29,682 bases of DNA, taken from positions 1 through 29,682 of the IMG/VR virus record IMGVR_UViG_3300047322_000589. One strand, written 5' to 3'. Position numbers and translations under genes: made by a program. The stretch is from a virus. The notes beneath the pieces are model-generated. The model was not told where the DNA came from, made no database searches, and was given only the letters and a program-made list of their open reading frames with translations. Positions 1-7,849 of the stretch are shown here, piece after piece; the first letter of the stretch is position 1; every line of letters begins with the position of its first letter.

Positions 1-1020
1 GCAGCAGACAGGTGGGACATTGAGGCATTCCAGGGTGGGATGATTACCGCAGGCGTCGGAGGTGCCATTACCGGTCGCGGTGCCGATGTTCTCGTGATTG
101 ACGACCCAGTCAAGAACGCCCAGGAGGCGAACTCCAAGGTGATCCGTGATCGCACCTGGGATTGGTACCAGAGTACCGCGAGAACGCGCCTGGAACCAGA
201 CGGCGTCATCCTCATAATCATGACTAGGTGGCATGAAGATGACTTGGCGGGACGCTTGATCGCAGAGCAGGAATCAGATCCGCTGGCAGATCAGTTTCTA
301 AGAGTTTCTTTCCCTGCGATCTGTGAAAGTAAAGACGACCCACTGGGGCGTGCAATCGGTGAGGCCTTGTGGCCAGAGCGCTACCCGATAGCGGAACTCG
401 AGCGGATCCAGGCATCCGTTGGTACCTACGTATTCTCAGCGTTGTTCCAGCAGCGGCCTGCGCCGAAGTCAGGCGGCATGTTCCAGCGCGAGAACTTTCA
501 GACAGTGCAGTCCCACCCGCGTCGCCTCAAGAAGGTGGTACGGCATTGGGACTTTGCAGCGACTGACCAGCAGTACTCAGATTACACATCTGGGGTGAAG
601 ATGGGGATCACAGACGATGGTGACATCTACGTCCTCGACGTGCAACACTTCAAGGGAACCCCTAAGCGTGTGCAGGACGTATTCCGGCAAACCGTGCGCA
701 AGGATGGTCGCGGCACGAAGCAGCAGATCGAGAAGGAACGAGGATCTGCCGGGACCCACGTGGTCGATACCTACTCGCGGATGATGGCAGGATACGACGT
801 GAAGGGCAAGTTGCCATCTGGCGACAAGGAGGTGCGGGCAGGCCCGTATTCGGCGGCGGTCGAGCGTCACGACGTTTACCTGGTCGAGGCGCCCTGGAAC
901 GAGGACTACTTGCAGGAGCACGAGTCCTTTCCCTATGGGCGCAATGACGACCAGGTAGATGCGTCATCAGGCGCCTTCGAGATGCTTGCTTCACGGCGCG
1001 GAAAGCTTGTATCATGGTGA
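1..1020 (+). CDS. Terminase large subunit (5' truncated by window edge)
   Basis: This is the motor and nuclease subunit that packages phage DNA into the prohead. The reading frame is open from base 1, so the N-terminal part with Walker A lies outside the window. What remains starts near the end of the ATPase domain: a Walker B-like stretch (VLVIDDP, about residues 25-31 counted from base 1) is followed by TRWHEDD, typical of the motif III region of phage terminases. The C-terminal part contains the RNase H-like nuclease, with HWDFAATD (about residue 182) as the first acidic motif and the NDDQVDA sequence near the end as the last one. The gene ends just before a small membrane protein and the portal gene, the usual order in actinophages. 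The family assignment is firm. The packaging type (cos or headful) cannot be told from this part. Confidence 0.93.
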   Translation, partial: AADRWDIEAFQGGMITAGVGGAITGRGADVLVIDDPVKNAQEANSKVIRDRTWDWYQSTARTRLEPDGVILIIMTRWHEDDLAGRLIAEQESDPLADQFLRVSFPAICESKDDPLGRAIGEALWPERYPIAELERIQASVGTYVFSALFQQRPAPKSGGMFQRENFQTVQSHPRRLKKVVRHWDFAATDQQYSDYTSGVKMGITDDGDIYVLDVQHFKGTPKRVQDVFRQTVRKDGRGTKQQIEKERGSAGTHVVDTYSRMMAGYDVKGKLPSGDKEVRAGPYSAAVERHDVYLVEAPWNEDYLQEHESFPYGRNDDQVDASSGAFEMLASRRGKLVSW

Positions 1021-1021
1021 G

Positions 1022-1228
1022 GTGGACAGCAAGGAATCTGCCTTCGAGATGCCATCGTGGTTCGCCAAGGTACGGGCAGTTGCTCTCCTAGTGATTGGTA
1101 TTGTGATGATCCTCCATGAGACGATTGCTCAGGATACGCCGGTACGTGTCGTCGTTATCATTGCCGCCTTCCTCCTGATGGGATTCTCAGCAGCAGACGT
1201 TGCTTCTCTATGGAAACGCGAAGTTTGA
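1022..1228 (+). CDS. Small two-helix membrane protein
   Basis: A short protein of about 68 residues if it starts at the GTG at 1022, or 59 residues from the ATG at 1049. The sequence shows two hydrophobic segments: AVALLVIGIVMIL, then VRVVVIIAAFLLMGF, separated by a short polar loop (HETIAQDTP). It ends with a basic tail (LWKREV). It lies two bases after the terminase stop, so it is probably cotranscribed with terminase. I do not recognise a family. Two-helix topology is compatible with a holin-like or other small inner-membrane protein, but a clearer holin candidate sits at 19183-19434. The start is uncertain because neither candidate has a strong ribosome binding site. Confidence 0.6.
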   Translation: MDSKESAFEMPSWFAKVRAVALLVIGIVMILHETIAQDTPVRVVVIIAAFLLMGFSAADVASLWKREV

Positions 1229-1300
1229 TGAATCTGGTAACTCGTGAAACGCGCGCTAACGTCATCCTGCGGGTGCAGAGGGGTAATCCCCTTCCCCCGT

Positions 1301-1335
1301 TTGACCTTGCAGTCACGTGCGCACGTGTGTATGCT
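1301..1335 (+). promoter_or_regulatory. Probable promoter with palindromic operator ahead of portal operon
   Basis: The 137-base gap before the portal gene contains TTGCAG (1307-1312) and TATGCT (1330-1335) separated by exactly 17 bases, a good sigma-70-type spacing. An overlapping TTGACC lies at 1301-1306. The spacer holds a perfect 14-base palindrome, CACGTGCGCACGTG (1314-1327), made of two CACGTG boxes. A protein bound there would sit between the -35 and -10 boxes. Transcription would begin near 1342, just ahead of the GTG of the portal gene at 1366. The match is seen directly; promoter activity and repressor binding are inferred. Confidence 0.5.
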
Positions 1336-1365
1336 GATAGGCAGTAACTGACGAACGGGAGACGC

Positions 1366-3000
1366 GTGCCACGATCAGACCTCGATTGGGCGATCCGCCA
1401 GTTCAAAGGCAATGACCGTATGCCCCGTTACGCCCTGCGGTGTGCCTACTACGACGGAAACCACCGTCTTGCTTTCGCTACTGAGAAGTTCCGCAACGCC
1501 TTCGGTCACCTGTTCCGGGAGATCGCAGACAACTTGTGCCCGACGGTAGTTGACGCAGTTGCAGATCGCATGGTCATCCGAGGATTTACCACCAACCAGG
1601 CAGTCGTCAAGATCGAACCAGTCGTGACGCCGCCACCTCCCGAAGGTTCCCCGCAACCAGGCCCCCAACCAGATGGAACTGTTATTCCTCCGCCGCAGCA
1701 GAAGATGCGCGCCGTCACCATCGACCCGGTCGCTAAGGCAGCATGGGACCTGTGGGAGGAGATGGAAATGGATACCATCTCAGGCGAGGTCCACACGGAG
1801 ATGCTCAAGGCAGGCGAGTCCTACGCCATCGTGTGGGTGGACGCAGACATGAACGTGCGCGTCTACCCGCAAGAAGCACGTCAGATGGCAGTCATGTACG
1901 ACTCAGATGACGACCGCAAGATCGTGAAGGCAACGAAGATGTGGCAGGACGAGAACACGCTGAAACTGCGTCTCAACCTCTACTACCCCAACGTGATTGA
2001 GAAGTACGTCACAAAGGAACCAGTCAAGGCGAAGGTGGTGTACGGGTTAGGGGACACTGCCACGTTGAAGGCAGATAACTTCATCCTCTACGACTCCCCC
2101 GTCAACAATCCTTGGGGTGAGGTGCCAGTATTCCACTTCATCAACAAGCGACAGGCACGACGTGGTTCCTCTGAGTTGGACGACGTGATCCCTCTCCAGG
2201 ACGCGCTCAATAAGGCAGTATGCGATATGATGGTGGCAATGGAGTTTCAGGCCTACCGTCAGCGTTGGGCAACTGGTATCGAGGTCGAGGTTGACGAGCA
2301 GACGGGCAAACCTGTGAATCCACCGTTCAACGTGGGATCTGATCGCATGATGACCTCCCCTGATGAGAACACCAAGTTCGGTGATTTCTCGCAAGCGGAC
2401 CTGGGACAGTTTACTGGGGTGCAAGAGAACCTGCGTACAGAGATCGCACGCGTATCAGGTACCCCAATGCACTACTTCTTTATGACGCACCGTGACTTCC
2501 CTTCGGGAGAGGCACTGAAGTCAGCAGAGGTGCGCTTCACGAAGAAGGTAAAGGACCGGATTTCGGCAGCGGAGGACGTCTGGGAGAACGTAATGACCTT
2601 CGCTCTCAAGTTGGATGCGACCACTGTTCCCGACGATCTCGACCTGAACCCCAAGTGGGCAGTTGAGACGTCACGTTCAGATAGTGAGATCATGGACGTA
2701 CTCCTCAAGAAGAAGGCACTTGGCGTGTCGCTCACCCAGTTGCTGAAGGAAGCAGGGTATGATGACGACGAGATCGCGGCGATTATCGAGGAGCAGGCAG
2801 CAAATCAACCGCTTCTAGGTGTTCCGGCACCTGGAGCACACGGTGTCAACTTGAATCCAGACACAAATCCCCAAGGATCTGGGGGCGGAAACCCAACAGG
2901 AGGCCCAGCATCCGGGCGCACGTCCCAAACTCCCGGTCAGCAGGCGACTCTAACCAGGTCTCAGTCGGGTCAACGTCCTTTGACAGGTGGAAATGACTGA
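1366..3000 (+). CDS. Portal protein
   Basis: This forms the dodecameric ring at the capsid vertex through which DNA passes. The protein has 544 residues, normal for SPP1/gp6-type portals. The N-terminal region (DLDWAIRQF, then YYDGNH at about residues 28-33) matches the actinophage portal pattern, as does the segment ADNLCPTVVDAVADRM. The middle carries the long helix region with a conserved LQDALNKAVCDMM stretch. The C-terminus is low-complexity, rich in Gly, Pro and Gln. A GTG start at 1366 is preceded by GGGAG at a spacing of about five bases. Its 3' end overlaps the next gene by eight bases. Position between terminase and capsid supports the call. Confidence 0.92.
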   Translation: MPRSDLDWAIRQFKGNDRMPRYALRCAYYDGNHRLAFATEKFRNAFGHLFREIADNLCPTVVDAVADRMVIRGFTTNQAVVKIEPVVTPPPPEGSPQPGPQPDGTVIPPPQQKMRAVTIDPVAKAAWDLWEEMEMDTISGEVHTEMLKAGESYAIVWVDADMNVRVYPQEARQMAVMYDSDDDRKIVKATKMWQDENTLKLRLNLYYPNVIEKYVTKEPVKAKVVYGLGDTATLKADNFILYDSPVNNPWGEVPVFHFINKRQARRGSSELDDVIPLQDALNKAVCDMMVAMEFQAYRQRWATGIEVEVDEQTGKPVNPPFNVGSDRMMTSPDENTKFGDFSQADLGQFTGVQENLRTEIARVSGTPMHYFFMTHRDFPSGEALKSAEVRFTKKVKDRISAAEDVWENVMTFALKLDATTVPDDLDLNPKWAVETSRSDSEIMDVLLKKKALGVSLTQLLKEAGYDDDEIAAIIEEQAANQPLLGVPAPGAHGVNLNPDTNPQGSGGGNPTGGPASGRTSQTPGQQATLTRSQSGQRPLTGGND

Positions 3001-3358
3001 CGAACTCGTATCTTTGGTCCCAGAGGTCGTGAATCTGGCGCTGTATGCTGGAGACGGGGTGGGTTTACGCCTGACTGTGAAGAAGGGCGACGGTACGCCC
3101 TGGAATCTCACGGGTACGGTGCAAGCGCAGATACGCCAGGACCGGATGGACACCCAGGTAGAGGAGTCCTTCGCGGTTGATCTGTCGCAAGGTGCCACAG
3201 GTGTCGTGGTTCTATCGTTGACAGGTGCCCAAACGACTGCTCTTGGTGGCGCAGGCCCCTTCGCTGGGTACTGGGACGTGCAGTGGACGGCAACAGGTGC
3301 TGAACCTGCAACGGTAGTGCAGGGCGCCGTAACCTGTATCCCTGACGTGACGCGATGA
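2993..3358 (+). CDS. Small beta-sandwich virion protein (LtfC/Gp6-like)
   Basis: About 121 residues from the ATG at 2993; a GTG two codons upstream (2987) is also possible. The sequence looks all-beta: [10 protein letters not shown], then [11 protein letters not shown], a hydrophobic VVVLSLT strand, a Gly-rich loop and a closing W-D-V-Q-W. This layout resembles the short beta-sandwich domain found next to head or tail genes of many actinophages (LtfC/p132/Gp6 type), an assignment from memory. It overlaps the portal stop by eight bases and ends in an ATGA overlap with the collagen-like gene. I infer a structural role on the capsid or neck. Confidence 0.6.
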   Translation: MTDELVSLVPEVVNLALYAGDGVGLRLTVKKGDGTPWNLTGTVQAQIRQDRMDTQVEESFAVDLSQGATGVVVLSLTGAQTTALGGAGPFAGYWDVQWTATGAEPATVVQGAVTCIPDVTR

Positions 3359-3699
3359 TCGAGTCGACCATAGACCTCGAGGCGACTGTTGCACCTACGC
3401 AGCAGATCGTCACGACGGTTGACTCAGCGGATATCACCATCGCCTCAACGCTCGCGCCAGCAGGTCCTCCGGGTGCAACGGGACCCCAAGGACCCCAAGG
3501 ACCTGCAGGATCGACTGGGGCATCGGGTGCTACTGGTCCTGCAGGTCCGACGGGTGTTGCTGGTACTCCAGGTGCTGCAGGTGCACCAGGTGCTACAGGT
3601 GCAACTGGGCCTCCAGGACCATGGACGCAAATCACACAGGCGGCATATACTGCTTTGCCTGTGAAGGACCCTAACACGCTCTACGTTATCGTCGGGTGA
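3355..3699 (+). CDS. Collagen-like repeat protein
   Basis: 114 residues in three parts. Residues 1-35 are polar and beta-like. Residues 36-89 are almost pure Gly-X-Y triplets, rich in Pro, Ala and Thr (for example [10 protein letters not shown]), which is the collagen triple-helix pattern. The final 25 residues form a small cap with a TLYVIV end. Such repeats make trimeric rods in phage fibres and capsid decorations. It overlaps both neighbours by four bases (ATGA before, GTGA after), so it is probably translated with the lectin-like protein downstream. Its position between portal and scaffold favours a capsid-surface role over a tail fibre. The repeat is certain; the location on the virion is inferred. 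Confidence 0.85.
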   Translation: MIESTIDLEATVAPTQQIVTTVDSADITIASTLAPAGPPGATGPQGPQGPAGSTGASGATGPAGPTGVAGTPGAAGAPGATGATGPPGPWTQITQAAYTALPVKDPNTLYVIVG

Positions 3700-4481
3700 C
3701 GCCACTTCTCAACACGGCAGATTCCCTGCGTCTTGGGGCGAATCCAGTATCTTCCGTGTACGCAGGGGCAACCAAGGTGTGGCCACCTGCGGTACCGTTT
3801 GACCCGTCGCAACTGCCAGGCCTCATGGTATGGTTGGATGCTTCGCAACTCGCGCTGGCAGATGGTGTTGCTGTGCCTCAGTTGAGCGATCGCTCATCCA
3901 ACGCACGTCACGCCACTCAGGCGACTGGGTCCCTGCAACCGTTATGCAAGACAGGGCAACTCGCAGGTGGGCGTATTGTTAGGTTCGATGGTGTCGATGA
4001 TTACCTGGTAACTGCTTTCTTCAACTGGCCAGCAGCGTACACGGTGATCTTGGTTGGCAAGGCGAATGATGCGGTGCCATCGCAAGATGGGTACTCTAAC
4101 GCAGGCACAGCAACAGGCACAATCCGTAACTACCAGTTGCGTCAGCAGGATGCCTCCAGCGTTCAGTTCAGCGTCTTTGACACAGCGGCAGCAGGTTACA
4201 CAGATGTTAGTCCTGCAGCACCTACCCAAACCTGGCAAAAGATCGCGTGTGTGCGTGGCGCGACAACTGTTGAGGTATTCATCCAGGGTGCCTCAAACGG
4301 GTCAACTGCGACTGCAGGTACGCCTGCGACTCCCAATGTGCCTTTGTATATAGGTGCCAGTAACTTTACGGCGCGTCCCGGAGCGGTGGATATCGCTGAG
4401 GTAATCGTCTACGATCATGCTCTCACACCTGCAGATCGTACACAGGTCGAGACCTACCTCCAAACTAAGTGGGGTGTATGA
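3696..4481 (+). CDS. LamG/concanavalin-like lectin-fold protein
   Basis: 261 residues with a GTG start that overlaps the collagen-like stop by four bases. After a short N-terminal part ending near residue 35, the protein shows the laminin-G-type jelly-roll pattern: [11 protein letters not shown] (about residues 40-50), a D-x-S region, RFDGVDDYL (about residues 95-103), strands around YTVILVGK, and the closing [11 protein letters not shown] segment before a final helix with Q-V-E-T-Y-L. These features are typical of LamG domains used by phages to bind glycans. It lies in a run of small surface-type genes between portal and scaffold, so I infer a virion decoration that binds sugars, possibly carried on the collagen-like stalk. 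Confidence 0.78.
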   Translation: MTPLLNTADSLRLGANPVSSVYAGATKVWPPAVPFDPSQLPGLMVWLDASQLALADGVAVPQLSDRSSNARHATQATGSLQPLCKTGQLAGGRIVRFDGVDDYLVTAFFNWPAAYTVILVGKANDAVPSQDGYSNAGTATGTIRNYQLRQQDASSVQFSVFDTAAAGYTDVSPAAPTQTWQKIACVRGATTVEVFIQGASNGSTATAGTPATPNVPLYIGASNFTARPGAVDIAEVIVYDHALTPADRTQVETYLQTKWGV

Positions 4482-4951
4482 CGACTTTCTTCCAGAGATT
4501 TGCACGACACAATGCTCCTTTCCTATCGAAGGCGCTACGTGCGCTCGCAGAACAACTGGAACACCTGTTCCCAGGATCGCCTACAATGGCAACGCCTGTA
4601 ATATTCACAACAGAAGGAGAAACCGCAATGGGCATGATCTCAGTAGCAGATGACTCTGGTGCTCTTAGCGCCACAGTTACCTTCCTCGATGCCGAAGGCA
4701 ACGTGGCAACACCCGATGACGTTCCTTCGTGGGCCTCTGACAACGAGGCATCGGCAACCGTGACGGCATCTGATGATGGCCTCACGGGCACGGTCGAGAT
4801 CGGCGCACCAGGTGCTGCCATCATTTCTGTGACCACCGTCAACGACGACGGATCCGAGGTCACCTCGCAGGGCACGATCACCGTGATCGCCGGCAAGGCA
4901 GTCACTGGCGACGTGGAGTTCGCAGAAGCACCCCAGGTCAATCCCCTTTAG
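4478..4951 (+). CDS. Ig-like (BIG2-type) domain protein, possible decoration
   Basis: The frame is open from an ATG at 4478 that overlaps the lectin stop (ATGA), giving 157 residues. The last 107 residues form a bacterial Ig-like domain: ISVADDSGALSATVTF, an acidic D-A-E-G-N turn, W-A-S-D-N-E, repeated T-V strands and a terminal Gly-rich strand. An internal ATG at 4628 has a much better ribosome binding site (AAGGAG at 4614-4619, eight bases away) and would start exactly at the Ig domain. The N-terminal 50 residues are basic and helical and could be a separate extension. Ig-like domains of this kind commonly decorate capsids and tails. Which start is used is open. Confidence 0.72.
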   Translation: MTTFFQRFARHNAPFLSKALRALAEQLEHLFPGSPTMATPVIFTTEGETAMGMISVADDSGALSATVTFLDAEGNVATPDDVPSWASDNEASATVTASDDGLTGTVEIGAPGAAIISVTTVNDDGSEVTSQGTITVIAGKAVTGDVEFAEAPQVNPL

Positions 4952-4982
4952 CGGTTGACAAACGCAAGGAAGGATGCCTAAA

Positions 4983-5561
4983 ATGGCAGGCGAAAACGAC
5001 GGCGAAGGTGCCCAAGGTACTGAAGGAGAAGGTACTGGCGAGGGCGGCACTGGCACGTCGGGCGCCCAGGGTGGCGATGGTGCTGGAACCCAGGGTGGAT
5101 CTGGCGGGGAATCAAACCTGTCCACTGAGGACGCACGGAAACTCCGTTCCGAGGCACGTAACCTTCGCACACGGTTGAAGGACGCTGAAGAGGAGCGGGA
5201 CCGTCTCAAGACAGGGACACAGTCGGACATCGAGAAGGCGACGACCCAGGTGGAGACACTGTCAACACGCAACAAGGATCTCGAATCCCAGAACCAGAAT
5301 CTGCGGGCCCAGGTGGCAGCAGGCAAGGTGGGGATCATCGACCCGGAGATCGCAGCGGGCCTTGTTGACTGGAACGACGCAGATGACGACGCGGCACTTG
5401 AGAAGCAGATGCGTGGCATTCTCAAGGCACGTCCCTATCTCGCTGGCAATGTTGCTGGTGGGGCAGACGGTGGTGCAGGCGGTGGAGACGGCAGCGGAGG
5501 TGGAGAGGGTTCCACAGACATGAATACTCTGTTGCGGCGTCACGCAGGTATCGTCCAGTAA
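4983..5561 (+). CDS. Capsid scaffolding protein
   Basis: This protein helps assemble the prohead and is then removed. From the ATG at 4983 it has 192 residues; an ATG at 4974 is too close to the AAGGAAGG ribosome binding site. The N-terminal 45 residues are a Gly/Glu/Thr low-complexity arm. Residues about 48-110 are a highly charged coiled coil (RKLRSEARNLRTRLKDAEEE and following heptads). The C-terminus has another Gly-rich linker and ends in a short helix with N-T-L-L-R-R. That is the classic layout of siphovirus scaffolds, and the gene lies directly before the major capsid gene. Confidence 0.87.
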   Translation: MAGENDGEGAQGTEGEGTGEGGTGTSGAQGGDGAGTQGGSGGESNLSTEDARKLRSEARNLRTRLKDAEEERDRLKTGTQSDIEKATTQVETLSTRNKDLESQNQNLRAQVAAGKVGIIDPEIAAGLVDWNDADDDAALEKQMRGILKARPYLAGNVAGGADGGAGGGDGSGGGEGSTDMNTLLRRHAGIVQ

Positions 5562-5577
5562 CAACTTAGGAGAGATA

Positions 5578-6519
5578 GTGGCATACACCAACGTCATTTC
5601 TCGCTCCGAAGTACAGGCACTGATCCCGGAAGATGTTGCTTCTGGAGTCCTTGAAGGCGTGATACGAGATTCTGCCGCTCTTGGCATGTTTCCCCGCGTC
5701 CAGATGGCATCCAACCAGCAGCGGATTCCGGTCATCAGCGCCCTGCCGACCGCCTACTTCGTCAACGGTGACACAGGCCTCAAGCAGACCTCGGAGCAGA
5801 ACTGGACAAACAAGTACCTGAACGTCGAAGAGATCGCCGCCATTATTCCGATTCCGGAAGCAGTTCTTGACGACACCTCCTTCGATGTTTGGGGGTCCAT
5901 CCAGCCGCGCCTGGAGGAGTCGATTGGTCGCGTCCTTGACGCTGCCGTGTTCTTCGGCACCAACAAGCCGGCATCCTGGCCCACAGACGTCGTCTCGTCT
6001 GCGGTCGCTGCTGCCAACCAGGTTACCAAGGGAACGAATGCCGCCGCTCTTGGTGGTATCCTTGGTGACTTCTCAGATGCTTTCGCAACACTGGAGGCAG
6101 ATGGGTACGATCCAACCGGTGTCGTTGCACACACCGTCTACAAGGGGCGCTTCCGTCAGGCCCGCAGCACCTTGGGCGAGCGTCTCATGGACGTGTCGGT
6201 CGATGGGTTGCAGGTCAACGGAGTTCCCATCTCGTATCCGATGCGAGGCATGTTCCCCACGGGTTCTGGTGCCGCGCAGGCAATCCTGGTTGACAGGTCG
6301 GAGTTCATGCTGGCAGTTCGCAAGGACTTCACGTACAAGGTCCTGGATCAGGCAGTCATCACTGACAACACGGGTGCCATCATCTACAACCTGCCGCAGC
6401 AGGATATGATTGCGCTGCGCGTAGTCGCCAGGTTCGCCTGGCAGGTGGCAAACGTCATCAACTACGACCAGGCGACGGAGGCAAACCGCTACCCGGCGGC
6501 AATCATCAAGGAGCCGTAG
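5578..6519 (+). CDS. Major capsid protein (HK97 fold)
   Basis: This is the main shell protein. It has 313 residues and a GTG start with AGGAG five bases upstream. It shows the pattern of HK97-fold capsids: an N-terminal segment ending in LIPEDVASGVLEGV, the M-F-P-R-V turn, the E-loop region with VNGDTGLKQTSE, then IAAIIPIPEAVLDD leading to the spine helix. The A-domain follows with GVPISYP and the repeated ALVDRSEFML-like strand (here ILVDRSEFML). There is no long protease-cleaved delta domain, which agrees with a separate scaffold gene just upstream. Position and sequence both support the call. Confidence 0.95.
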   Translation: MAYTNVISRSEVQALIPEDVASGVLEGVIRDSAALGMFPRVQMASNQQRIPVISALPTAYFVNGDTGLKQTSEQNWTNKYLNVEEIAAIIPIPEAVLDDTSFDVWGSIQPRLEESIGRVLDAAVFFGTNKPASWPTDVVSSAVAAANQVTKGTNAAALGGILGDFSDAFATLEADGYDPTGVVAHTVYKGRFRQARSTLGERLMDVSVDGLQVNGVPISYPMRGMFPTGSGAAQAILVDRSEFMLAVRKDFTYKVLDQAVITDNTGAIIYNLPQQDMIALRVVARFAWQVANVINYDQATEANRYPAAIIKEP

Positions 6520-6520
6520 G

Positions 6521-6925
6521 ATGGCGTCTCTGACCGAAATGAATAGGGGTGAACTCGAGGATCTTGCTCACACGCTGGGCATTGACAATCCTGAGTCCTA
6601 CCCCAACATGGGGTCGCTACGTGACGCGATCCAACAGGCGGAAGGAGCAAATGTGGCAGAAGATGACGCCACCGAAGAGACAACCTCCAGTTCGTCGGGG
6701 GATGCAGGACAGGCCCAGGTCCAGGAGATGATGGACAAGGAGCAGGAGCAGGGGTATGTGGGACGCAAGGTGGACCCATTTCCTGACGAGGCGTACACGC
6801 TGTCTGGTGGCGCGCCGGAACCAGGTGACAACCCCACCACGCCGTCTGCGGAGGATGCAAAGGCGGACCCGAAACTGGGTGACCAGTATGAGGGGCAGGC
6901 AACCCACACGCCCTACAAGGAGTAG
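6521..6925 (+). CDS. Head protein with N-terminal Rho-N/HeH-like helix domain
   Basis: 134 residues. The first 40 residues (MNRGELEDLAHTLGID... SLRDAIQQA) form the helix-extended-helix pattern of Rho-N, SAP or LEM-like domains, which bind nucleic acid or mediate contacts. The rest is acidic, low-complexity and probably disordered (runs of Ser, Asp, Glu and Pro). The start has AAGGAG seven bases upstream, inside the last codons of the capsid gene, so the two are translationally linked. Small proteins of this type often follow the capsid gene in actinophages. The exact role is unknown; a capsid or neck accessory is my inference. Confidence 0.7.
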   Translation: MASLTEMNRGELEDLAHTLGIDNPESYPNMGSLRDAIQQAEGANVAEDDATEETTSSSSGDAGQAQVQEMMDKEQEQGYVGRKVDPFPDEAYTLSGGAPEPGDNPTTPSAEDAKADPKLGDQYEGQATHTPYKE

Positions 6926-6928
6926 TAG

Positions 6929-7174
6929 ATGGCAAACCGAAACGTCATCCTCTACAACCCGACAGGTGCCGTTATCACCGTCAACGCCCAGAACGTACCT
7001 GCGCATGGTGTCGTGAAGTTGGTCATCGCAGACACCACCACAGACCTGTACGGGTTTGTGGCGGCAGGATGCCATTGCTCGCCTTCGCTTGCGGAGCGAC
7101 CTGGTATCGTGCCTGAGTCGGAGGAGGCAGGGTTCTTCTTCCAGCGCAATGCGGAGGACGTAGGACGCCTGTAG
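6929..7174 (+). CDS. Small virion-region protein, function unknown
   Basis: 81 residues, start ATG with AAGGAG six bases upstream overlapping the previous gene's end. It begins with a beta-like stretch (NVILYNPTGAVITVNAQ), continues with V-V-K-L-V-I and a loop with two cysteines (GCHC), and ends in a charged segment. I do not recognise a family. It sits between the capsid-associated protein and the head-tail adaptor, and its stop directly abuts the next start, so it belongs to the head operon. A minor head or decoration role is possible but not shown. Confidence 0.65.
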   Translation: MANRNVILYNPTGAVITVNAQNVPAHGVVKLVIADTTTDLYGFVAAGCHCSPSLAERPGIVPESEEAGFFFQRNAEDVGRL

Positions 7175-7849
7175 ATGGCACTCGACTACCTTGAGGCAAA
7201 GGACCGGTTGGCGCAGATGGTTGCTGCGTCGCAAGAACCAATCCTGGACGATAATGCCCTCGAGGACCTGATGCGACTGGCCCGTGTCGTAGATCGCTAC
7301 GGCACGGCGCCAGACGCGTTCAAGATTTGGAAACCTTCCACTAACTACGCGGTAGGTGACTTCGTCGTGCGCACGTCACGAGGGGAACTTGGACCTCAGT
7401 CATGGTCCTCGCAGTTGTATATCCCGCCTGCGATCCCTTACACGGCAGCAATCGTGTGGCAGGCATCAGTAGCAGGAAGGTCTGCAAACGTAGAACCTAC
7501 CTGGCCAGCAAATGCCGTCATCAAGACGACTACTGTTGTAGACGGTGGAGTTACCTGGTTAGCGCAGTCGTGGACACCCTGGTTTGGGAACTGGGACCTT
7601 GCTTTGGGTGCGTGTGAAGGTTGGCGCCGAAAGGCAGGACTTGCTGCGAACGGATACCAGTTCAGCGATCAGGGCAAGTCGCTGTCAAGGAACCAGATCT
7701 TCGACCAGTGCATCAAGATGTCTCAGCAGTATGGCAAGAAGACAATGCGGTCAGTGTCTCTGTCCAAGGGGTATGTGCCTTACGGTCGCCTGATTCCGGG
7801 CGTGGTCACCAACTGGGATGAAGATGTCTCAGACCCCTACCCCTACTGA
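7175..7849 (+). CDS. Head-tail adaptor with inserted beta domain
   Basis: 224 residues. The two ends look like a gp15/HK97 gp6-type adaptor: helix residues 1-42 (LEAKDRLAQMV..., EDLMRLARVVDRY) and a C-terminal helical part (about residues 146-205) with GACEGWRRKAGLA, QGKSLSRNQIF and CIKMSQQYGKK, followed by a short tail. Between them (about residues 48-145) lies an extra Trp-rich module, beginning IWKPSTNYAVGDFVV and ending VVDGGVTWLAQS. Its W-x5-Y-x2-G-D and D-G-x-V-T-W pattern is that of small carbohydrate-binding-like modules in phage structural proteins. The adaptor call rests on pattern and position. The inserted domain is unusual. Confidence 0.7.
   Translation: MALDYLEAKDRLAQMVAASQEPILDDNALEDLMRLARVVDRYGTAPDAFKIWKPSTNYAVGDFVVRTSRGELGPQSWSSQLYIPPAIPYTAAIVWQASVAGRSANVEPTWPANAVIKTTTVVDGGVTWLAQSWTPWFGNWDLALGACEGWRRKAGLAANGYQFSDQGKSLSRNQIFDQCIKMSQQYGKKTMRSVSLSKGYVPYGRLIPGVVTNWDEDVSDPYPY

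Noticed and set aside
1279-1292. Small GGGG-TAAT-CCCC hairpin before the portal promoter
   Set aside because: Only about five base pairs and no T run; too weak to call a terminator.
3108-3677. Long Pro/Gly-rich open frame on the minus strand
   Set aside because: It is the antisense of the collagen-like repeat and its neighbours; the repeat's regular codons keep the opposite frame open. The plus-strand genes overlap neatly and have start signals.
4640-5425. 261-codon minus-strand frame over the Ig-like and scaffold genes
   Set aside because: It is Ser/Arg/Pro-rich low-complexity sequence, opposite to two credible genes with good start sites.
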